Shown here piece after piece: positions 1 to 7,600 of a stretch of 40,061 nt of DNA (the stretch's first letter is position 1; each line of letters opens with the position of its first letter). The position numbers and the translations under genes were made by a program. This stretch comes from Planctomycetota bacterium. GTDB taxonomy: Bacteria; Planctomycetota; JAPUJT01. The stretch is from positions 1 to 40,061 of the forward strand of contig JAPUJT010000080.1 in assembly GCA_027296055.1 (NCBI GenBank). Direction: 5' to 3'. The notes beneath the pieces were generated by a model. The model was not told where the DNA came from. It saw only the letters and a program-made list of their open reading frames with translations, and made no database searches.

Positions 1-2
1 CG

Positions 3-3000
3 AAGGCCGAATCTCTTCAATCGAAGGTCGACGAGCTAGGGACGAAGTCCGAAACCTTGACTCGAGAGCGTGACGATCTCGTCACGGCGAAGGATGGCCT
101 CCTCCAGGAGCTCGAGAAGTCGAGCGAGGAGAGGGCGACTCTCCAGCGAAAGAGCGAAGGACTGGAGAAGGAGCTCGAGGAGGCCCGGACGGCAGCGAGC
201 GCGAAGGCCGCATCTCTCCAATCGAGTATCAGCGAGATGAAGGCCTCGACGGATGCCCTGGCGATAGAACGCGAGGAGCTGGCTTCGACCAAGCAGGGCC
301 TCCTGAAGGATCTCGAGAAGTTGACCGGGGAGAAGACGGAGTCCCTGCGGAAGGGCCAAGAGCTCGAGAAGGCTCTGGCCGAGAACCAAGCGGCAGCGAC
401 CGCCGAGGCCGAATCGCTCAAGGCGCAGCTATCAGGAATCACCGCAAGATCCGTGACGCTTCTACAGGGGAAGGACGAGCTGCGGAAGGTCAAGGCGGAC
501 CTCATTCGCGCTCTGGAAGAGGCGGGCCAGGATCGCATCGCGCTCCACGAGAAGACCAAGCTGCTGGATCGACAGCTGGCCGACGAACGCGAGAAGTCGG
601 CGGACGAGACCAAGAGTCTGAAGTCCCAGCTCCGGGAGTCGAGCGCTTTCTCCCAGGGGGCCTCCGCCGAGCGCGACGAGTTCCTTGCGGCGAACGAGAA
701 TCTGCGCAAGGAAATGGAACTGTCGGGCAAGGACCGCGCCGCGCTCCAGGAAAAAAGCAAGAAGCTCACGAGGCAGCTCTCGAGGACCCGCGAGGATGCA
801 AAGGCGAAGGCCGCAGAGCTTGCCGGCCAGCTGGAGGAGGGCCAGGCGGCCAACGACACGTTGCGGAAGCGGATGGAAGTCTCGACGAACCGCATGAGCG
901 ACCTCGAGAGAGATTCCAAAGCCCGCGTCGCCGAGCTGGCAGAGGTCCGCCGGAAGGCCAAGGAGGAGGCCGGCGCCCTCGTCGCCCGCGTCGAGGAGCT
1001 CACCGCCGCATCGGCAGGTGAACGCGGTGAAATCCAGGCGGGGAGGGAACGTCTCCAGGCGGACGTCGAGAAGGCGATCGAGGAACGCAACGCCCTCCAG
1101 GATCGGAGTCAGGCTCTGACCGAGGAGCTGGAGGACGCACGAAAGAAGTCCGCTGATGAGAAGGCCGCCCTTCGGTCCGAGCTCGACCAGGTCGCGGGAC
1201 AGACGGACGGCACGAAGAAGGAGCGCGACCGACTTCAGGGAGAGAAGGAATCACTTGGCGAGCAGCTCGAGAAGGCGGGCGAAGAGCGAGCATCTCTGCA
1301 GCAACGAAACGATTCCCTGAGCCAGGAAATTCTCGAGGCCCGTGAAGGCGCCAAGAGGGAGGCGGACGAGCTGAACGCGCGTCTCGAGGAGATTTCCCGC
1401 CGGGCCGAGGAAGACAAGTCGGAACTCGAGAAGGCGAAGGCGGCCCTGGAGAAGGATCGGGAGAAGCGGGGCAAGGAGAAGACTTCCCAACGCAAGAAGG
1501 CCGAGGAGCTGGCCGAGGGCCGCAAGCAGGCGAAGTCCGAAGCGGACGCGCTCCAGCGGGAGCTGGCGAGTTCGAACGAGGAGGCGGCATCCCTCCGGGA
1601 GAAGACATCGGAGCTGGAGAAGCAACTGGCGGATGGCCAGAGCGGCGCCGAGAAACAGGAAGAGGAGCTGAAGCAGAAGCTAGACCAGATGGAGTCGACG
1701 GCGACCGAGATGATCGGCGCCAAGGAGGTCCTCCAGGCGGAGCTGTCCGAGCTCCGAGCGCTCAAGCTGAAGGAAGAGGCCGAGGCCAGCGATTCTCACA
1801 AGGAGCTGGACACGGAGGCGGCCGCCCTCAAGTCTCGGCTTGCGGAGACGGGCCGGCGCTCCGAGCAGCTCCAGCAGGAGCGAGATCAGCTCCAGAAGGA
1901 AAAGGACCAACTGCATGAGGATCTGGAGAAGGCCAACCAGGTGCAGCTGGCCCTGGAGAAGGAGCATTCGGTGCTGCAGACCGAGCTCGCCGAGGTCCGG
2001 AAGGAATCGACCCAACAGGCCGCGTCTCTGAAGACGAAGCTCGAACAGGCGAGCGTGAGCACGGATCAGGAACATGAAAGTCTCCGCCGCGCGAACGAGG
2101 AGCTTCGGAAGAAGGTCGAAAAGATGACCCAGGCGAGAGCGGTCCTGGAGGAAAAGAGCAAGGTCCTCTGGCAAGAGCTGGCCGAGGCTCGTCTAGCCCT
2201 GGCGTCCTCCGAGCCTCCGCCCCCGGAGACGGGGCAGGGGCAATGGACCGCCACCGAGACGATGGACACCCAGGATATGATCGCCAAGCGCGATCGAACC
2301 CCCCCGGCGAAGACGCAGGAGGAGGAGAGCCCGGCAAAGTCGGGGCCTATCGCGATGCGCCACGAGCTCTCGCAGCCGCTCGGGGATTACGAAACCGTCC
2401 CGATTCCGAGGCCGGACATCACGCCGGAGTCCCCGAAGGCCGAGACCGTCATTCCGCTGACGCCGGAAACGCCCCCGCCCGAGGTGGATGAATTCGATGC
2501 CACGATGGCCCTTCCCCGACCTGACCACCTCGTGGAGGCCGAGGCCGCGCCAGACGTTGTACCCGAGGCCGAACCCGAGGTCGTGCCAGAGTTCTCGACC
2601 GAGGTCATCCCCGAGGCGGAACCCGAAGTCGTGCCAGAGTTCTCGACCGAGGTCATCCCCGAGGCCGAACCCGAGGTCGTGCCAGAGTTCTCGACCGAGG
2701 TCATCCCCGAGGCGGAACCCGAAGCGGCCCCAGAGTTCTCGACCGAGGTCATCCCCGAGGCCGAACCCCAGGCAGCGCCAGAGTTCTCGACCGAGATCAT
2801 GTCCGAGGCGGAACCCGAAGTCGTGCCGGAGTTCAAGACCGAGGTCATGCCCAAGGCCGAACCCGAGGTGCTTGAGGCCGTGTCCGAGCCCGAGGTCGCC
2901 AGGCATCCCCTGGACTATCTATTTGACGACATCGACAGGCCAACCCGGATCACCGCCGGAATCCTCCTGACGAAGGTGCGGGGATTCATGGCCAGCATCA

Positions 3001-3878
3001 AGGACCAGCCGGGGGAGGCAATGAACTTCCGGTATAGCCACGATCCTGGCCGGTATCTGAGACAGCACTGCGAAAACGTCTCTCGCCTGGCGATCTTTCT
3101 TGCCTGGAAGGCCGGTTACGAGGACCAGGACATCGAAAGGGTCGGGCTGGCCGGACTCCTCCACGATGCCGGTTTCGGCATGCTGCCCGATGAAGTCGCC
3201 TACGAGTTCGACTACTACAACATGAAGGGGCGTCAGCGTATCAAGGAGCACCCCGAGCTCGGCGCTCAGGCCGCGGAAGCGCTCGGTGGGATCGATCCCG
3301 AGGTCCCGAAGATCATCTTGCACCATCATGAGTCGGTGGATGGTAGGGGCTACCCCGGGGGCCTCGACTACAACAGCGCCCACCCCCTGGCAAAGGTCAT
3401 CGCACTCGTCGCTTGCTATGACGCCATCGCCGCCCCGCGGATCCTACGCCGGGGCGTCACCCTCAAGGAGGGGAAGACCCCCGGACCCGGGGATGTAGCC
3501 TTGATCCAGGCTCATGATCTGCCGCCGGACCTCTCCGAGGATGAATGGGCGGAACCGAATCCGGGAACGGCGATGTCCGGCATCCTTCAGCGTGGGATGG
3601 CAAGATTCGACGCCAGCCTCCTCCGGGTCTTCCTGGAGCACATGGGGATCTACCCTCTCGGATGCTACGTCGAGATGCGGGAGGGCGAGATCGCGAGAGT
3701 CGTGGCCTGCAACGCCGAATCTACCAAGAAGCCGGTCCTCCAGATCGTCCTCAACAGTCATGGAGAGCGTCCGCCGGAGCCAATCTACGTCGACCTTCTC
3801 CGCGCCCACAACGTGAAGATCCAGCAACCCATCTCGGGTCTAAGCTATCAAGAGATTGAAGAAGACTCCGCCCCCTGA
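3..3878 (+). CDS. Coiled-coil protein with C-terminal HD-GYP domain (5' partial)
   Basis: The frame is open to the left edge, so the true start lies outside the window; the first possible start seen (TTG at 57) sits inside the coiled coil. About 700 residues of Lys/Glu/Ala/Leu-rich heptads (to about nt 2200) precede a Pro/Glu linker with 16-residue repeats, then an HD-GYP domain. Its signatures are LLHDAG (HD at nt 3162-3167), KEHPELG and HHHESVDGRGYPGG (GYP at nt 3348-3356). HD-GYP domains usually hydrolyse cyclic di-GMP, and the metal-binding His and Asp residues are present, so an active phosphodiesterase is plausible. About 150 residues follow the domain without a recognised fold. No membrane segment is visible in this part. 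The long coiled coil suggests a scaffold or polar/cytoskeletal role, which is inference. The gene ends 56 nt before the next gene on the same strand. Confidence 0.9.
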   Translation, partial: KAESLQSKVDELGTKSETLTRERDDLVTAKDGLLQELEKSSEERATLQRKSEGLEKELEEARTAASAKAASLQSSISEMKASTDALAIEREELASTKQGLLKDLEKLTGEKTESLRKGQELEKALAENQAAATAEAESLKAQLSGITARSVTLLQGKDELRKVKADLIRALEEAGQDRIALHEKTKLLDRQLADEREKSADETKSLKSQLRESSAFSQGASAERDEFLAANENLRKEMELSGKDRAALQEKSKKLTRQLSRTREDAKAKAAELAGQLEEGQAANDTLRKRMEVSTNRMSDLERDSKARVAELAEVRRKAKEEAGALVARVEELTAASAGERGEIQAGRERLQADVEKAIEERNALQDRSQALTEELEDARKKSADEKAALRSELDQVAGQTDGTKKERDRLQGEKESLGEQLEKAGEERASLQQRNDSLSQEILEAREGAKREADELNARLEEISRRAEEDKSELEKAKAALEKDREKRGKEKTSQRKKAEELAEGRKQAKSEADALQRELASSNEEAASLREKTSELEKQLADGQSGAEKQEEELKQKLDQMESTATEMIGAKEVLQAELSELRALKLKEEAEASDSHKELDTEAAALKSRLAETGRRSEQLQQERDQLQKEKDQLHEDLEKANQVQLALEKEHSVLQTELAEVRKESTQQAASLKTKLEQASVSTDQEHESLRRANEELRKKVEKMTQARAVLEEKSKVLWQELAEARLALASSEPPPPETGQGQWTATETMDTQDMIAKRDRTPPAKTQEEESPAKSGPIAMRHELSQPLGDYETVPIPRPDITPESPKAETVIPLTPETPPPEVDEFDATMALPRPDHLVEAEAAPDVVPEAEPEVVPEFSTEVIPEAEPEVVPEFSTEVIPEAEPEVVPEFSTEVIPEAEPEAAPEFSTEVIPEAEPQAAPEFSTEIMSEAEPEVVPEFKTEVMPKAEPEVLEAVSEPEVARHPLDYLFDDIDRPTRITAGILLTKVRGFMASIKDQPGEAMNFRYSHDPGRYLRQHCENVSRLAIFLAWKAGYEDQDIERVGLAGLLHDAGFGMLPDEVAYEFDYYNMKGRQRIKEHPELGAQAAEALGGIDPEVPKIILHHHESVDGRGYPGGLDYNSAHPLAKVIALVACYDAIAAPRILRRGVTLKEGKTPGPGDVALIQAHDLPPDLSEDEWAEPNPGTAMSGILQRGMARFDASLLRVFLEHMGIYPLGCYVEMREGEIARVVACNAESTKKPVLQIVLNSHGERPPEPIYVDLLRAHNVKIQQPISGLSYQEIEEDSAP
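2565..2880 (+). repeat. In-frame 48-bp tandem repeat in the HD-GYP linker
   Basis: Six full copies and a partial seventh of a 48-bp unit encode variants of EPEVVPEFSTEVIPEA. Copies start at 2565, 2613, 2661, 2709, 2757, 2805 and 2853. Codon choice alternates between neighbouring copies (gaggcc then gaggcg), which points to a 96-bp higher-order unit that was itself duplicated. Confidence 0.9.
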
Positions 3879-3934
3879 CTCCCGCAGCCAAAATAGAGTG
3901 ACTGCCCCCCGCCTTTCCGCTACGATTCTGCTCC

Positions 3935-4939
3935 ATGAGTCCTTTCGTGATCATTGCCTGGGCATCTCTCGTTCTCGCCTCGCCCGGGGAGGAGATTGAC
4001 GCGGAGCAGGAACTGCACCGCAGGGTGACTGCGAGTCGGGAGTGGCTCGTCGCCGTCTTCCCGGCAGAACCGGGGACTCGCTCGCTCCGGGAACAGATGT
4101 GGGGTCGAAGACGGAGGGGAGGAAAAGGCCCTGCGGTGAGCCGCAAGTACGTGGGAACGGGATTCGTCATCTCCACCACGGGGGAGATCGTCACGTCGAA
4201 CGAGGTGATCCCACCCGGCGCGAAGGAGGTCGGAGTCCGTTTCTGCGACGGACGGACGATGAAGGCCTCGGTGATCGCTCGCTACGAGGGCGGCAATCTG
4301 GCGCTCATCGCAGTGGAGGGTGAGTCGTTCAAGACTGCGCCCCTCTCCAGTCGCGATGACGTCAAGATAGGGGAACTGGTCTTCACTCTCGGCAACGTGC
4401 TCGACAGCATCGGGATCGACGGGAGGCCTGCGGTCTCCCGGGGCGTGATTGCCCGCACGGGGCGGGCCGAGGGGGAGGGAAGCTACCGCGGATGGGCGTA
4501 CGAGACGGATGCCGCGGTCAACTCCGGCTCTTACGGAGGGCCCCTCCTCGACCTCAGCTGGGAGGTGATCGGGATCGTGGACCCTGGCTACTCCACCCGG
4601 AGATGGATGGGGCAGGTGATTCCGATCCAGGTGTTCCGGGAGGTCCTCGTCGACCTGCGCAAGGGCTGGCTGCCGCGTCACACCCTGGGCCTGAGCGCCG
4701 AGGCGGCCCCCGACGGTGGGATCGCCGTCGTGGAGGTGGAAAAGGGTGGACCTGCGGATAAGGCGGGTCTGCGCCCCGGGGATCGGATCATCCGGGTGGA
4801 CCGGGAAGAGATTGCGCGCCCGAGGGATCTCGACACGATCGCCGCCCGCTTCCCGGTGGGGACGCCGATCATCCTGCGAGTCATTCGCGGGAAAGAGGAG
4901 ACTCGCCTGATGGTGCGGATCGGGAGGAAAGAGTCGTGA
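3935..4939 (+). CDS. HtrA/DegP-like pseudoprotease with one PDZ domain
   Basis: The protein has 334 residues and starts with a signal-peptide-like stretch (SPFVIIAWASLVLAS), so it is probably exported. Residues about 70-230 follow the trypsin-like S1C fold (GTGFVIS, NLALIAVE, GGPLLDLSWEVIGIV), and residues about 240-334 are a PDZ domain (GPADKAGLRPGDRI). All three catalytic positions look changed: TNxHV has become TSNEV (Glu90), the Asp position reads Asn121, and GNSGGP reads GSYGGP (Tyr200). It is therefore unlikely to cleave peptides and may bind substrate or regulate the active protease next door. Its stop overlaps the start of that gene by 4 nt (GTGA), so the two are translationally coupled. 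No clear Shine-Dalgarno site precedes its ATG. Confidence 0.85.
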   Translation: MSPFVIIAWASLVLASPGEEIDAEQELHRRVTASREWLVAVFPAEPGTRSLREQMWGRRRRGGKGPAVSRKYVGTGFVISTTGEIVTSNEVIPPGAKEVGVRFCDGRTMKASVIARYEGGNLALIAVEGESFKTAPLSSRDDVKIGELVFTLGNVLDSIGIDGRPAVSRGVIARTGRAEGEGSYRGWAYETDAAVNSGSYGGPLLDLSWEVIGIVDPGYSTRRWMGQVIPIQVFREVLVDLRKGWLPRHTLGLSAEAAPDGGIAVVEVEKGGPADKAGLRPGDRIIRVDREEIARPRDLDTIAARFPVGTPIILRVIRGKEETRLMVRIGRKES

Positions 4940-6894
4940 CACAGCTCTCTCTCGCTGTCGTCCTCCTCCTGTCCGTTCATGTCGCCGTCGACGCTCCCTC
5001 CGGGGATCGGGCTCTCCAGGAGGTCTTCCAGAGGATTGCCCGGCAGGGCGCCGCCTCGATAGTCGCCGTCGAGCCTGAACCCTGGACCGAGCTGAAACGC
5101 CCCGGTTTCCGGAGGGGCCTTCCCCCGCGCTCTCGACGCTATTTCCAGCGTCCCGACGGGGCGGGGAGTGGCGTTGTCCTGTCCGCTTCCGGATTGGTGC
5201 TCACGAGCGAGTACATCATCGGAGGAGACCCATCCGAGATCACGGTCACGTCAGCCGAAGGTAACGTCTATCCCGCGCAGATCGTGGCGCGAAATCCAGG
5301 ATTGGATCTCGTTCTGCTCAAGGTGGAGGGTCTCGACGCCCCGCCACTCTCGATAGCGCGCGCGGGCTCGCCCAGCGTCGGCCGATCGGTCATCGTCCTG
5401 GGTCGCTCCGGGTCGGGGAACGAACTCCTGATGACGACAGGGATCGTGAGCGCCCTGGGAAGAGCGAAGGGAAAGGCCATTCAGATCGATGCCGGCGTCC
5501 ACCCCGGGAATCTCGGTGGTGCCGTGCTGGGCCTGGACGGACGGCTGCTGGCGATCCCGGGGCTCTTCAATCGCCGCATCGGCTGGAATTCGGGGGTGGG
5601 GCTCGCCGCCCCGATCGACGCTGCGATCGAGTGGGTCGAGAAGGTCGCCGGAGATATCGAGCCGGTGGAGCCCGGGATCCTTGACGACGAGGTCGCCGCT
5701 GCCGCGCGCCGGTTCGAAGTCCGCGTCGTCGGGACGGTCGAGAAGGTCCTGGCCACCTTCGTCAAGGTGGGAGGGGCCTCCGGCGTCGTGATCACGCCAG
5801 ACGGCGAGGTGCTGACCAATCATCATGTGGCCGGGCGACGATTCGCCCTGGAGGTGACTTTTCCGACCGGGGAGCGGTTCCGCGCCCGACCCCTCGGAGT
5901 CGACGCTCTCGGAGATCTGGCGATCCTTCAGATAGAGGGGGGAGAAGATTTCCCGCACCTTCCGCTCGGCGAGGCGGCCGACATCGAGGAAGGTCGGTTC
6001 GCCCTCGCGTTCGGGAATCCGTTCGGGCTGGCCGAGGGAGGCACTCCGACCGTCACCCTGGGAGTGATCAGTGCGATCCATCGTTTCCAGGGCGACTACG
6101 GGGACAGCATCCAGGTGGACACGCCGATCAATCCGGGTAACAGCGGCGGCCCCCTCGTCAACCTGGACGGCAAACTGATCGGGATCTGCGGCCGGATGGC
6201 CTGGAGACCGGAATTCGCTCGCCGCATCAGCACCGGGGTCGGCTTCGCCATCCCCGTGACCCAGATACGCAACTTCCTCCCGATTCTCAGAAAAGAGGGA
6301 GCCGAGGCCGCTCACGGCAAGGTGGAAGGGCTGAAGCTCGATTGGGGGGAGGACGGGGTCATCGTTTCCGAGGTGGTACCGGATTCCGCCGCGGAGGAGT
6401 CCGGCTTCGAGCCCGGGGACGTGATACTCCGTGTGGCGGACGAGCCGGCCACCACACCCGACCGATGCGCTGGAATACTCAGCACGCACCCCGCGGGGAC
6501 CGAGATCCGATTTCGCATCCGCCGGGACGGGCAGGTCCGTGACCTGCAGACCAAACTGGGTGGAGAGCCGTTCTCCGGAGTGGGGGGGAAGGCCCGGGCT
6601 GGAATACCCGAATCGTTCATCGGCATCACGTACGGTCGGACCACGATGGATGGGGTGGAAGTCTGGGCAGTCGCGCCCGGTTCGCCCGCGGAGAAGGCAG
6701 GCGTCAAGAAGGGAGACTGGATCGTCGCCTTCGGCGGGAAGCCGGCGGAAGGTCCACTGGAGATAGAGCGGCGGCTGGCCAAGATCCGCTACGGCGACGA
6801 GGTGGACCTGGAGATTGTTCGTGGCAGCGAGACGCTTCGCATCTCGGTGAGGGTCATCAACTCCGAGAAATACAGCCCCCCCAGCAACAACTGA
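4936..6894 (+). CDS. Tandem HtrA-like protein: dead protease domain, active protease domain, two PDZ domains
   Basis: The protein has 652 residues, a GTG start overlapping the previous stop, and an N-terminal signal peptide (LSLAVVLLLSVHVAVDA). The first S1C-like domain (about 40-240) keeps Asp124 but has Tyr93 where His is expected (LTSEYI) and Leu193 where Ser is expected (GNLGGA). The second domain (about 255-450) has a full triad: LTNHHV (His297), LGDLAIL (Asp327) and GNSGGP (Ser403). PDZ domains follow at about 457-545 (AEESGFEPGDVILRV) and 560-645 (PAEKAGVKKGDWIV). DegP-type proteases act in envelope protein quality control. Having two protease-fold units in one chain is unusual. The coupling to the upstream pseudoprotease suggests one complex holding three protease folds with one active site; that is inference. 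Confidence 0.9.
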   Translation: MTQLSLAVVLLLSVHVAVDAPSGDRALQEVFQRIARQGAASIVAVEPEPWTELKRPGFRRGLPPRSRRYFQRPDGAGSGVVLSASGLVLTSEYIIGGDPSEITVTSAEGNVYPAQIVARNPGLDLVLLKVEGLDAPPLSIARAGSPSVGRSVIVLGRSGSGNELLMTTGIVSALGRAKGKAIQIDAGVHPGNLGGAVLGLDGRLLAIPGLFNRRIGWNSGVGLAAPIDAAIEWVEKVAGDIEPVEPGILDDEVAAAARRFEVRVVGTVEKVLATFVKVGGASGVVITPDGEVLTNHHVAGRRFALEVTFPTGERFRARPLGVDALGDLAILQIEGGEDFPHLPLGEAADIEEGRFALAFGNPFGLAEGGTPTVTLGVISAIHRFQGDYGDSIQVDTPINPGNSGGPLVNLDGKLIGICGRMAWRPEFARRISTGVGFAIPVTQIRNFLPILRKEGAEAAHGKVEGLKLDWGEDGVIVSEVVPDSAAEESGFEPGDVILRVADEPATTPDRCAGILSTHPAGTEIRFRIRRDGQVRDLQTKLGGEPFSGVGGKARAGIPESFIGITYGRTTMDGVEVWAVAPGSPAEKAGVKKGDWIVAFGGKPAEGPLEIERRLAKIRYGDEVDLEIVRGSETLRISVRVINSEKYSPPSNN

Positions 6895-6904
6895 TTCCGC
6901 TACC

Positions 6905-7600
6905 CTATCGTTTCTCCTTGCCGGGTTTGCCCTTTTTCTTTGAGGGAGGAGCCTTTTTCTTCTCGGCCTTCCCCTTCGGAGAAGCGCCCTTTCGAGGGGT
7001 CGCCTTGGGGCCCCCGCCTCGACGCGATTCTTCCTTTCTCGCTCCCTTCGGTTTGCGAGGGGACTCCCTCCCCTTGCTGGCCCTCTGAGGACCCTTCCCC
7101 CTGAGATCGCGCTTCGGCTTCCCGCTGGGGCCCTTGAAGTGCCTCTTCGGTTTCCGCGGCAGACGTGACTCCCCGAAGGCGACTTGTCTCCGCGCTCTCT
7201 TGTATCTGGGGAAGTGTTTCCGGTGGTACGTTCGATACTGGCCGTGACGTGGATGACGGAAGACGACCGAATGTCGAGGGTGGCCGAACGGGAGGTTCAG
7301 GAACGCCTGGGGGGGACGGCTGACGTGGGACCAACCCCCTCCCCAGCGGCTGCTCTGGTACCAGTAGGGTCCGTCGCACCAGTACCAGTAGCCGCCGTAC
7401 CAGAAGATGTCCTTCTCGAGGTGATGCGCCCAGTAGACCCCGTGCGCGCCGGCAGCCACGATCTCCGGATCTCCTACAACCCCCACGTAGACTCCCCCTC
7501 TGTGGGCTCCCCCTCGGCGGAAGAGGAAGTGGTGGCATCCGCTGGTCAGGATCAGGAGCGTCCCTAGCAGGAGACCCATGAGCGTGAAGTGACGCGTCAT
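6905..7600 (-). CDS. Putative lipoprotein with aromatic core and lysine-rich tail
   Basis: I chose the ATG at 7600 rather than an upstream start because it has a strong ribosome-binding site (AAAGGAGGGAAGG), overlaps the stop of the upstream M16 gene as ATGA, and gives a clean lipoprotein signal ending LTSGC (Cys22). The product is 231 residues. After the lipobox come His/Gly/Tyr/Trp-rich segments (YGGYWYWCDGPYWY) and then about 100 residues dominated by Lys, Arg, Gly and Pro (KPKRHFKGPSGKPKRDLRGK). Such a basic tail could bind anionic polymers such as lipopolysaccharide or nucleic acid. I do not recognise a family. It forms an operon with the M16 peptidase. Confidence 0.75.
   Translation of the reverse strand: MTRHFTLMGLLLGTLLILTSGCHHFLFRRGGAHRGGVYVGVVGDPEIVAAGAHGVYWAHHLEKDIFWYGGYWYWCDGPYWYQSSRWGGGWSHVSRPPQAFLNLPFGHPRHSVVFRHPRHGQYRTYHRKHFPRYKRARRQVAFGESRLPRKPKRHFKGPSGKPKRDLRGKGPQRASKGRESPRKPKGARKEESRRGGGPKATPRKGASPKGKAEKKKAPPSKKKGKPGKEKR

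Noticed and set aside
2193..2906. Long minus-strand frames opposite the HD-GYP repeat region
   Set aside because: They are low-complexity mirrors of the repeat; the plus frame leads directly into a conserved domain.
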